64,000 bases of DNA from Streptomyces sp. NRRL S-646 (GTDB taxonomy: Bacteria > Actinomycetota > Actinomycetes > Streptomycetales > Streptomycetaceae), in the NCBI RefSeq assembly GCF_000720765.1, contig NZ_JODC01000037.1, forward strand, positions 1 to 64,000, in the 5' to 3' direction. Every line of letters starts with the position of its first letter. Position 1 is the stretch's first letter. A program made the translations under genes and the position numbers. Shown here one piece after another: positions 56,461 to 64,000 of the stretch. The notes beneath the pieces were generated by a model. The model did no database searches. It worked only from the letters and a program-made list of their open reading frames with translations, and was not told the origin of the DNA.

Positions 56461-58584
56461 TCAGCCCGCCGTCTCCCCGCCCTTGTGGGCGCGGGAGGCG
56501 GCGGGTTCGTGCATGTTCACGCTCGCCGTCGCATGCCGGACCGGCCCCCGCGGCGACGCAGCGGCCTCCCTCGGCCGCTCCAACGCCCGCGACACCGCCG
56601 CCTCCCGCACCAGCCGGGCCCCTTCCGTCACGCACTCCTCGTACCGCTCGTCCCCGAGCTGCTCCCGCGCCATCGCCTCGCACAGCTCGTGCGGCGCGTT
56701 GTAGTGCGCCGAGCCGAACAGCCGCAGACCGACCGAGGGCCACATCCGGGCCGCCGCACCCTGCAGCACCGCCGCCTCCGCCGCATCGCCCTGCACGGCC
56801 GTGACCAGGGCAAGCAGCTCGACCGCCAGCACCGAACCGAGCAGGTCGTGGAAGGAATGGGCGCCGGCGAGGCAGTCCGTCAGCAGGGTGCGAGCCCTTG
56901 CCGGGTCGCCGTCGGCCCAGGCCGCGTACGCGAGGACGTACAGGGCATAGGTGCGGGTCCACCGCTCGCCGTGATCCTCGCACACCCGGCGCACGTCCTC
57001 GCACAGCCGCACCGCGTCCGGCAGATCGCCCTGGAAAGCGCGCGCCATGGCCAGTTCGACCTGCCCCATCAGCACATTGCTGTTGAGTTCGCCGATCTCC
57101 CGGTAGCGGTCCAGCGCCGAACGCAGCAGGGTCTCCGCGCGCGCCATGTCGTCCGTGACCAGGGCCAGGCAACCTGTGCGGTGCTCCGCGTACGCCACCG
57201 CTGTCGCGTCGCCCGAGCGCTCCGCCTCCTCCCAGCACTCGTGCAGCGCCGCCAGCGCGGGCACCGTGTCGCCCTGCAGGATCGCCACATAGCCGAGCAC
57301 CCACAGCGCCTTCAGCCGGGACCGCTCGTGGCCGGAGTCCAGCTGCACGACCTGCTCCAGCCAGTGCCGCCCCTCCGACAGCCGCCCGCAGCCCGCCCAG
57401 TAGAACCACAGCGAGCCCGCGAGGTACTGGCCCAGATATGCCGCCTCCGGCTCGGCCAGGCAGTGCTCCAGCGCGCAGCGCAGATTCGGCAGCTCCGCGT
57501 CCACCCGCGCGGCCACCTCGTTCTGGCGCGGCGAGAACCAGTCCAGCTCGCACCAGGTCGCAAGCCCCAGGTACCAGTCGCGGTGCCGCCGCCGCAGCCG
57601 GGCCGCGTCTCCCGTCGCCTCCAGCCAGTCGGCGCCGTACGCCCGGACCGTGTCCAGCATCCGGTAGCGCACACCCGCCGGCGTCTCCTCGCGCGCGACC
57701 AACGACTGCGCGAGCAGCTCGGCGAGCACGTCGAGGACGTCGTCGGCCTCCAGACCGTGCCCGCTGCACACGTACTCGACGGCCTCCAGCTCGAACTGCC
57801 CGGCGAAGACCGACAGCCGCGACCACAGCAACCGCTCCTGGGGCGTGCACAGTTCATGACTCCAGCCGATGGCCAGGCGCAGGGTCCGATGACGGGGCAG
57901 CGCATCCCGTCCGCCGCCGGTCAGCAGCCGGAAGCGGTCGTCGAGCCGCTCCAGCAGCTGCCCGGCAGACAGGGCCCGCAGCCGGCCCGCGGCCAGCTCG
58001 ACGGCGAGCGGGATGCCGTCCAGGCGCCGGCACACCTCCCGTACCTCCGGCCCGTCCGCCACCGCCGGACCCTGCTCGGCCGCCCGGCTCAGCAACAGCC
58101 CGACCGCCTCGTCCTCCGCCAGCGGTGCCAGCGGGAACACCCGCTCACCCGCCACGCCCAGCGGTCTGCGCCCCACGGCGAGCACCCGCAGTCCGGGCAG
58201 CTGCCCGAGCAACTCGCCCACCAGACCGGCACACGCCTCCACCAGATGCTCGAACCCGTCCAGTACGAGCAGGAGTTGGCGCTCGGCGAGATGCGCGAGC
58301 AGCGTCTCGCGCGGCAGCCGCGTGGTGTGGTCGGTCAGCCCCAGCGCCTCCACCACGGCGTAGTCGACGAACTCCGGATCGCGCACCGGCGCCAGCTCCA
58401 CCCACCACACCCCGTCACGCGGCGCGCACCGCACGGCCGCCCGCGCCGCGAGCCGTGACTTGCCGACCCCGCCCGCGCCCGTCACCGTCACCAGACGAGC
58501 CGCGCCGAGCACCCCCGCCAGCCCGGCGAGTTCGGCCGAGCGCCCCACGAACGCATTGAGCTCCAGGGGAAGATTGCCGTGCAT
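56461..58584 (-). CDS. NB-ARC/AAA ATPase, LuxR-like core without a DNA-binding domain
   Basis: A 707-residue protein. GAGGVGKS (36-43) is the P-loop, LLLVLDGFEHLVEAC is Walker B, and about 400 residues of TPR-like helices follow (for example RYREIGELNSNVLMGQVELA). Such cores usually end in an HTH in Streptomyces LAL/SARP regulators; here the C-terminus is Arg/Ala rich without one. Starts at 58584 (just upstream of NLPLELNAFVGR) or 58614. Function is unknown. Confidence 0.8.
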   Translation of the reverse strand: MHGNLPLELNAFVGRSAELAGLAGVLGAARLVTVTGAGGVGKSRLAARAAVRCAPRDGVWWVELAPVRDPEFVDYAVVEALGLTDHTTRLPRETLLAHLAERQLLLVLDGFEHLVEACAGLVGELLGQLPGLRVLAVGRRPLGVAGERVFPLAPLAEDEAVGLLLSRAAEQGPAVADGPEVREVCRRLDGIPLAVELAAGRLRALSAGQLLERLDDRFRLLTGGGRDALPRHRTLRLAIGWSHELCTPQERLLWSRLSVFAGQFELEAVEYVCSGHGLEADDVLDVLAELLAQSLVAREETPAGVRYRMLDTVRAYGADWLEATGDAARLRRRHRDWYLGLATWCELDWFSPRQNEVAARVDAELPNLRCALEHCLAEPEAAYLGQYLAGSLWFYWAGCGRLSEGRHWLEQVVQLDSGHERSRLKALWVLGYVAILQGDTVPALAALHECWEEAERSGDATAVAYAEHRTGCLALVTDDMARAETLLRSALDRYREIGELNSNVLMGQVELAMARAFQGDLPDAVRLCEDVRRVCEDHGERWTRTYALYVLAYAAWADGDPARARTLLTDCLAGAHSFHDLLGSVLAVELLALVTAVQGDAAEAAVLQGAAARMWPSVGLRLFGSAHYNAPHELCEAMAREQLGDERYEECVTEGARLVREAAVSRALERPREAAASPRGPVRHATASVNMHEPAASRAHKGGETAG
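56465..56505. terminator. Convergent hairpin after rpsD
   Basis: CCCGCCG...CGGCGGG (7 bp) with inner GC-rich pairing, in the 3' end of the opposing ATPase gene. It can terminate rpsD. Confidence 0.55.
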
Positions 58585-58772
58585 GGAGCTGCCGCCGCGC
58601 TGATGATCCCGCATGGAATACGGAGCGTACTGACCCGTATTCAGTCCGTACAATCGCTTCGCGCAACTCGGCAGCGCGTGGACGGTAATGCGGTGCGGAG
58701 CCCCGCCCCCGGCGCGATAGGCTCGGCCTACGACTTTTCGATGTTCAGGCATGTTCCAGGGAGCGGGTGCAC

Positions 58773-59210
58773 GTGGTGTCCGGTGGAGAGGTGGCCGGGA
58801 TCCTGGTGGCCGTCTTCTGGGCGATCCTGGTCTCCTTCCTCGCCGTCGCGCTGGCGAGGGTGGCCCAGACGCTCAAGGCGACCACCAAGCTCGTGGCGGA
58901 CGTGACCGATCAGGCCGTCCCGCTGCTGGCGGACGCCTCCGCGGCGGTGCGCTCCGCGCAGACCCAGATCGACCGGGTCGACGCGATCGCCACGGACGTC
59001 CAGGAGGTCACGTCGAACGCGTCGGCGCTGTCGACCACCGTCGCCTCCACCTTCGGCGGCCCCCTGGTCAAGGTCGCGGCGTTCGGCTACGGCGTCCGCC
59101 GGGCCCTGGGCGCCCGCCGGGACGACGTGCCCGCCAAGGAGCCGAGGCGTACCGTGATCGTGGGCCGGACCGTCCCGGCGGCGCGGCGGGGCAAGCGGAA
59201 GAAGGACTGA
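58773..59210 (+). CDS. DUF948-family membrane-anchored protein
   Basis: A 145-residue protein with one N-terminal membrane helix (AGILVAVFWAILVSFLAVAL) followed by a long amphipathic helix and a basic C-terminus (RRGKRKKD). It resembles DUF948 proteins. The GTG at 58773 has AGGGAG at 9 bases; a GTG 3 bases downstream and one 6 bases upstream are alternatives. It forms a cluster with the DUF6167 gene and alaS. Confidence 0.72.
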   Translation: MVSGGEVAGILVAVFWAILVSFLAVALARVAQTLKATTKLVADVTDQAVPLLADASAAVRSAQTQIDRVDAIATDVQEVTSNASALSTTVASTFGGPLVKVAAFGYGVRRALGARRDDVPAKEPRRTVIVGRTVPAARRGKRKKD

Positions 59211-59219
59211 GACCTAGCG

Positions 59220-59573
59220 ATGTTCCGCCGTACGTTCTGGTTCACCACGGGCGTCGCCGCCGGTGTGTGGGCCACCACCAAGGTCAATCGCAAGCTGAAG
59301 CAGCTGACCCCCGAGAACCTTGCCGCCTCCGCGGCCAACAAGGCGCTCGAGGCCGGTCACCGGCTCAAGGACCGCGCGGTCGGCTTCGCGCTGGACGTCC
59401 GGGACAACATGGCCCAGCGGGAGGAGGAGCTGGGGGAGGCCCTCGGTATCAACGCGTCCCCCGAACTCCCCGCCCCCCGGCGGTACCCCGCCATCGAGAA
59501 CCGCAACAGCCCGAAGTACGTCGAGGGCTCGACGTACCAGACGTACTCGTACAACCGGAATGAGGACCACTGA
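59220..59573 (+). CDS. DUF6167-family small protein
   Basis: A 117-residue protein: an N-terminal hydrophobic stretch ([18 protein letters not shown]), helical middle, and a Tyr/Asn-rich tail ending [19 protein letters not shown]. It matches the Streptomyces DUF6167 family. Its stop overlaps the alaS ATG (TGATG), and it lies 9 bases after the DUF948 gene. Unknown role. Confidence 0.8.
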   Translation: MFRRTFWFTTGVAAGVWATTKVNRKLKQLTPENLAASAANKALEAGHRLKDRAVGFALDVRDNMAQREEELGEALGINASPELPAPRRYPAIENRNSPKYVEGSTYQTYSYNRNEDH

Positions 59574-62245
59574 TGGAGTCGGCCGAGATTCGCCGCCGCT
59601 GGCTGAGCTTCTTCGAGGAGCGCGGTCACACCGTCGTCCCTTCGGCGTCGCTCATCGCGGACGACCCGACTCTGCTCCTGGTCCCGGCCGGCATGGTGCC
59701 CTTCAAGCCCTACTTCCTCGGTGAGGTCAAGCCGCCCTTCCCGCGCGCCACCAGCGTGCAGAAGTGCGTGCGCACGCCCGACATCGAAGAGGTCGGCAAG
59801 ACCACCCGGCACGGCACGTTCTTCCAGATGTGCGGCAACTTCTCCTTCGGCGACTACTTCAAGGAAGGCGCCATCAAGCACGCCTGGGAGCTGCTCACCA
59901 GCCCCCAGGACAAGGGCGGTTACGGCCTGGAGCCGGAGAAGCTCTGGATCACCGTCTACAAGGACGACGACGAGGCCGAGCGCATCTGGCACGAGGTCGT
60001 CGGCGTGCCCAAGGAGCGCATCCAGCGCCTCGGCATGAAGGACAACTACTGGTCCATGGGCGTCCCCGGCCCGTGCGGCCCCTGTTCCGAGATCAACTAC
60101 GACCGCGGCCCGGAGTTCGGCGTCGAGGGCGGCCCGGCCGTCAACGACGAGCGGTACGTGGAGATCTGGAACCTCGTCTTCATGCAGTACGAGCGCGGCG
60201 AGGGCATCGGCAAGGACAACTTCGAGATCCTCGGCGAGCTCCCCAGCAAGAACATCGACACCGGCCTCGGCCTGGAACGACTCGCGATGATTCTGCAGGG
60301 CGTGCAGAACATGTACGAGATCGACACCTCGATGGCCGTCATCAAGAAGGCCACCGAGCTGACGGGTGTCGAGTACGGCGACGCGCACGACTCGGACGTC
60401 TCCCTGCGCGTGGTCACCGACCACATGCGTACGTCGGTGATGCTCATCGGCGACGGCGTGACCCCGGGCAACGAGGGCCGCGGCTACGTCCTGCGCCGCA
60501 TCATGCGCCGCGCCATCCGCAACATGCGCCTGCTCGGCGCCACCGGCCCGGTCGTCCTCGACCTGATCGACACCGTGATCGGCATGATGGGCCAGCAGTA
60601 CCCCGAGCTGGTCACCGACCGCGAGCGCATCGAGAAGGTCGCCGTCGCCGAGGAGAACGCCTTCCTCAAGACCCTGAAGGCCGGCACCAACATCCTCGAC
60701 ACCGCCGTCACCGAGACCAAGCAGTCCGGGGGCACGGTCCTCGCCGGCGACAAGGCGTTCCTGCTCCACGACACCTGGGGCTTCCCGATCGACCTCACCC
60801 TGGAGATGGCCGCCGAGCAGGGCCTCTCCGTGGACGAGGACGGCTTCCGCCGCCTGATGAAGGAGCAGCGGGAGCGCGCCAAGGCCGACGCCCAGGCCAA
60901 GAAGACCGGCCACGCCGGTGCCGGCGCCTACCGTGAGATCGCCGACAAGGTCGGCGAGACCGACTTCATCGGCTACGGCGACACCGAGGGCGAGTCCACC
61001 ATCGTCGGCATCCTCGTCGACGGCGCCTCCTCCCCGGCCGCCACCGAGGGCGACGAGGTTGAGATCGTCCTCGACCGCACCCCGTTCTACGCCGAGGGCG
61101 GCGGCCAGATCGGCGACACCGGCAAGATCAAGGTCGACACCGGCGCCGTCATCGAGATCCGCGACTGCCAGAAGCCGGTCCCGGGCGTCTACGTCCACAA
61201 GGGCGTCGTCCAGGTCGGCGAGGTCACCGTCGGGGCCAAGGCCCACGCCTCCATCGACGCCCGCCGTCGCAAGGCCATCGCCCGCGCCCACTCGGCCACG
61301 CACCTCACCCACCAGGCGCTGCGCGACGCCCTCGGTCCGACGGCCGCCCAGGCCGGCTCCGAGAACCAGCCCGGCCGCTTCCGCTTCGACTTCGGCTCCC
61401 CGTCCGCCGTTCCCACGGCCGTGATGAGCGACGTCGAACAGAAGATCAACGAGGTGCTCGCCCGCGACCTCGACGTCCGCGCCGACGTCATGGGTATCGA
61501 CGAGGCCAAGAAGCAGGGCGCCATCGCCGAGTTCGGCGAGAAGTACGGCGAGCGGGTCCGCGTCGTGACCATCGGCGACTTCTCCAAGGAGCTGTGCGGC
61601 GGCACGCACGTCCACAACACCGCCCAGCTGGGCCTGGTCAAGCTGCTCGGCGAATCGTCGATCGGCTCGGGTGTCCGCCGTATCGAGGCTCTCGTCGGTG
61701 TCGACGCCTACAGCTTCCTCGCGCGCGAGCACACGGTGGTCAACCAGCTGACCGAGCTGCTCAAGGGCCGCTCGGAGGAGCTGCCCGAGAAGGTCTCCGC
61801 CATGCTCGGCAAGCTGAAGGACGCCGAGAAGGAGATCGAGAAGTTCCGCGCCGAGAAGGTGCTGCAGGCCGCCGCGGGTCTCGTCGAGTCCGCCAAGGAC
61901 ATCCGCGGCGTCGCCGTGGTCACCGGCCAGGTCCCGGACGGCACGACCCCTGACGACCTGCGCAAGCTGGTCCTCGACGTACGCGGCCGCATCCAGGGCG
62001 GACGCGCCGCCGTGGTCGCCCTGTTCACGGTCAACAACGGCAAGCCCCTCACGGTCATCGCCACCAACGAGGCCGCCCGCGAGCGCGGCCTCAAGGCCGG
62101 CGACCTGGTCCGCACCGCCGCCAAGACCCTCGGCGGTGGCGGTGGCGGCAAGCCGGACGTCGCCCAGGGCGGCGGCCAGAACCCGGCCGCGATCGGCGAG
62201 GCCGTGGACGCCGTCGAGCGGCTGGTCACGGACACCGCGAAGTGA
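59573..62245 (+). CDS. alaS: Alanyl-tRNA synthetase
   Basis: An 890-residue class II synthetase. Catalytic core with [19 protein letters not shown], editing domain with HSATHLTHQ (HxxxH) and the [13 protein letters not shown] zinc motif, and a C-terminal DHHA1/C-Ala part ending [15 protein letters not shown]. It charges tRNA-Ala and edits Ser/Gly errors. The ATG overlaps the preceding stop. Confidence 0.97.
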   Translation: MESAEIRRRWLSFFEERGHTVVPSASLIADDPTLLLVPAGMVPFKPYFLGEVKPPFPRATSVQKCVRTPDIEEVGKTTRHGTFFQMCGNFSFGDYFKEGAIKHAWELLTSPQDKGGYGLEPEKLWITVYKDDDEAERIWHEVVGVPKERIQRLGMKDNYWSMGVPGPCGPCSEINYDRGPEFGVEGGPAVNDERYVEIWNLVFMQYERGEGIGKDNFEILGELPSKNIDTGLGLERLAMILQGVQNMYEIDTSMAVIKKATELTGVEYGDAHDSDVSLRVVTDHMRTSVMLIGDGVTPGNEGRGYVLRRIMRRAIRNMRLLGATGPVVLDLIDTVIGMMGQQYPELVTDRERIEKVAVAEENAFLKTLKAGTNILDTAVTETKQSGGTVLAGDKAFLLHDTWGFPIDLTLEMAAEQGLSVDEDGFRRLMKEQRERAKADAQAKKTGHAGAGAYREIADKVGETDFIGYGDTEGESTIVGILVDGASSPAATEGDEVEIVLDRTPFYAEGGGQIGDTGKIKVDTGAVIEIRDCQKPVPGVYVHKGVVQVGEVTVGAKAHASIDARRRKAIARAHSATHLTHQALRDALGPTAAQAGSENQPGRFRFDFGSPSAVPTAVMSDVEQKINEVLARDLDVRADVMGIDEAKKQGAIAEFGEKYGERVRVVTIGDFSKELCGGTHVHNTAQLGLVKLLGESSIGSGVRRIEALVGVDAYSFLAREHTVVNQLTELLKGRSEELPEKVSAMLGKLKDAEKEIEKFRAEKVLQAAAGLVESAKDIRGVAVVTGQVPDGTTPDDLRKLVLDVRGRIQGGRAAVVALFTVNNGKPLTVIATNEAARERGLKAGDLVRTAAKTLGGGGGGKPDVAQGGGQNPAAIGEAVDAVERLVTDTAK

Positions 62246-62712
62246 CGATGCGCAGAGGCCGTCGACTCGCCATCGATGTCGGGGACGCCCGCATCGGGGT
62301 CGCCTCGTGCGACCCCGACGGGATTCTCGCCACCCCGGTGGAGACGGTCCCCGGCCGGGACATCCCGGCAGCTCACCGGCGACTCAAGCAACTCGTCGAG
62401 GAGTACGAGCCGATCGAGGTCGTCGTCGGCCTCCCTCGCTCCCTCAAGGGGGGCGAGGGCCCCGCGGCGGCAAAGGTTCGCGGCTTCGCACAGGAGCTCG
62501 CGAAGGGCATCGCCCCCGTGCCCGTCCGCCTCGTGGACGAGCGGATGACCACGGTGACGGCCAGTCAGGGACTGCGCGCCTCGGGCGTGAAGTCGAAGAA
62601 GGGCCGCTCGGTCATCGACCAGGCAGCCGCTGTGATCATCCTCCAGCAGGCCCTCGAATCCGAACGGGTGTCAGGTAAAGCACCCGGCGAGGGCGTCGAA
62701 GTGGTCATCTGA
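62242..62712 (+). CDS. ruvX: Holliday junction resolvase-like protein RuvX/YqgF
   Basis: A 156-residue RNase H-fold protein. [17 protein letters not shown] carries the first acidic residue and [17 protein letters not shown] and LVDERMTTV the others. It is linked to rRNA maturation and possibly junction resolution. GTG start at 62242 overlaps the alaS stop (GTGA); an ATG at 62248 is the alternative. Confidence 0.92.
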   Translation: MTMRRGRRLAIDVGDARIGVASCDPDGILATPVETVPGRDIPAAHRRLKQLVEEYEPIEVVVGLPRSLKGGEGPAAAKVRGFAQELAKGIAPVPVRLVDERMTTVTASQGLRASGVKSKKGRSVIDQAAAVIILQQALESERVSGKAPGEGVEVVI

Positions 62713-62834
62713 TCGCGATACGGTAACGTTCCGCGCGTCTGCGCCGCTGTTCGAACAGCGGCTGCACAGCAAGAGGCGGGACGGAACCCGGCCCGAAAGC
62801 CGCGTAACCGCCGCCTCGCGGCTCTAGGGGATCG

Positions 62835-64000
62835 ATGACTGAGTATGGCCGGGGCCCAGGCCCCGAACCGTGGCATCCGGAGGACCCGTCATACGGGAAC
62901 GACGGATGGGGCGGACAGCAGGCCCAGGCGGGCCCGCAGTCCCCCTACGGCGGCCAGCCACAGCACTATCCGGAGCAGCCGCAGCAGCAGCACTACGGTG
63001 ACTGGGGCAACGGCGAGCAGTCCGCATACGGTCAGGCGCAGCAGTATCCGCAGCATCAGTACCAGGGCTACGACCAGCAGTACTACGCAGGTCAGGGCCA
63101 ACAGCAGTCGTACGACCAGGGCAGCTGGGGCGTCGGCACGCACACGCATGTCCAGTACACGGATCCGTCGGACCCGTATGCCCAGCAGGCCGCTGCCTAC
63201 GGCGGCGACCAGCCCGACTACTACGGCACGCCCGACGCCTACCCGCCGCCCGAGCCGCCCGGCCGCAGGCAGGCCGAGCCCGAGCCGCAGACCGACTGGG
63301 ACCCCGGCCCCGACCAGGGAGAACACGCCTTCTTCGCCGGAGGCGAGGACGACGAGGACGAGGACGACGACCCGCGCGCCGGCCGTAAGGCCCGCGGCGG
63401 CAAGAAGCCCAAGAAGCGCCGCAGCGGCTGCGCCTGCCTGGTGCTGGTCGTGATCTTCGCCGGAGGTACCGCCGGGGTCGGCTACTTCGGCTACCACTTC
63501 TACAAGGATCGTTTCGGCCCGGCCGCCGACTATGCGGGCGACGGAAACGGCCAGAAGGTCGTGGTCACCATCCCCAAGGGCGCGGGCGGCTATGACATCG
63601 GGCGGAAGCTCAAGGAAGAGGGCGTCGTCGAGAGCGTCGACGCATTCGTCTCCGCGCAGCAGTCGAACCCCGACGGCAAGAAGATCCAGGACGGCGTCTA
63701 CACGCTGGAGAAGCACATGTCGGCCGCGAGCGCGGTCGAACTGATGCTCAGCCCGAAGAGCCGCAGCAACCTGGTCCTCGCCGAGGGCTTGCGCAACTCC
63801 CAGATCTACAAGCAGATCGACACGCGTCTCGGGGTGGCGGCGGGCACGACGGCCAAGGTCGCGCAGCAGGACTACAAGAACCTCGGCCTGCCTTCCTGGG
63901 CGCTGAACCACCCGAACGTGAAGGATCCGCTGGAAGGATTCCTCTACCCCTCCAGCTACGCGGTCAGCAAGGGCCAGAAGCCCGAGGCCGTCCTGAAGGA
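62835..64000 (+). CDS. mltG: Endolytic transglycosylase MltG, partial
   Basis: Runs off the window edge after 388 codons. A long cytoplasmic N-terminus (about 190 residues) is Gln/Tyr/Gly rich (repeats of QQYY and QHY), then acidic (EDDEDEDDD), then basic; one membrane helix (CACLVLVVIFAGGTAGVGYF) follows. The extracellular part has VVVTIPKGAGGYDIGRKL, and LEGFLYP (Glu of the lytic site) is visible near the end. It is expected to cut nascent glycan strands. The ATG at 62835 lies in the alaS-ruvX-mltG-aroE-type order. Confidence 0.9.
   Translation, partial: MTEYGRGPGPEPWHPEDPSYGNDGWGGQQAQAGPQSPYGGQPQHYPEQPQQQHYGDWGNGEQSAYGQAQQYPQHQYQGYDQQYYAGQGQQQSYDQGSWGVGTHTHVQYTDPSDPYAQQAAAYGGDQPDYYGTPDAYPPPEPPGRRQAEPEPQTDWDPGPDQGEHAFFAGGEDDEDEDDDPRAGRKARGGKKPKKRRSGCACLVLVVIFAGGTAGVGYFGYHFYKDRFGPAADYAGDGNGQKVVVTIPKGAGGYDIGRKLKEEGVVESVDAFVSAQQSNPDGKKIQDGVYTLEKHMSAASAVELMLSPKSRSNLVLAEGLRNSQIYKQIDTRLGVAAGTTAKVAQQDYKNLGLPSWALNHPNVKDPLEGFLYPSSYAVSKGQKPEAVLK

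Overview
The window is a stretch of high-GC actinobacterial chromosome, almost certainly Streptomyces. The signs are strong G/C at third codon positions, frequent GTG and TTG starts, ATGA/GTGA stop-start overlaps, a 137-residue SsgB (a sporulation protein of morphologically complex actinomycetes), and a gene order (ssgB, thrS, EF-G-like, pgsA-patA-pimA, pdxST, yebC, ruvCAB, yajC-secDF, apt, relA, hisS, rpsD, alaS, ruvX, mltG) that matches, from memory, the SCO1499-SCO1541 core region of S. coelicolor. Most of it is conserved housekeeping DNA.

Layout. 1-7.8 kb: an APH-type kinase, a zinc-ribbon protein, five tRNAs on the minus strand (three Val-GAC, Cys-GCA, Gly-GCC), a pabB-like/pabC pair for p-aminobenzoate, a double GNAT, a DsbA-like protein, small membrane proteins, a CGNR regulator and ssgB. 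8.5-18.8 kb: two identical tRNA-Val(CAC) genes bracket about 10 kb carrying a carbohydrate import and degradation locus (lipoprotein, two permeases, a YesL/DUF624-like protein and a large Tat-exported YetA/PcRGLX-like candidate rhamnogalacturonan lyase, preceded by LacI-type operator palindromes), a very hydrophobic 800-residue membrane protein and a SRPBCC protein. 18.9-21.6 kb: a DEDDh exonuclease divergent from a coupled pair, one a DUF4365-like protein with nuclease-type residues, the other of unknown function. 21.7-32.1 kb: thrS, an ion channel, a HIT protein, an unknown membrane protein, an EF-G paralogue and the pgsA-patA-pimA phosphoinositide operon. 32.3-45.1 kb: a LemA-like protein, pdxS-pdxT, yebC, a 5'-damaged ruvC, ruvA-ruvB, yajC-secD-secF-apt and relA. 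45.2-64 kb: a DUF349 protein, a cyclophilin, an MBL hydrolase, hisS, a four-gene ABC exporter/two-component operon, a VKOR protein, rarA, rpsD, an NB-ATPase, two small envelope proteins, alaS, ruvX and the start of mltG.

Functional links: pabB/pabC make p-aminobenzoate for folate; pdxS/pdxT make pyridoxal phosphate; ruvCAB processes Holliday junctions; secD/secF/yajC support protein export; pgsA/patA/pimA build phosphatidylinositol mannosides; relA governs (p)ppGpp.

Points to check: the ruvC 5' end is replaced by G/C/A homopolymer that looks like an assembly fault; the nuclease-like trio at 18.9-21.6 kb is the best candidate for an undescribed system; the sugar locus lacks its own ATPase; two families of dispersed intergenic repeats lie at gene 3' ends. 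No integrase, transposase, CRISPR array, rRNA or recognisable riboswitch was seen.
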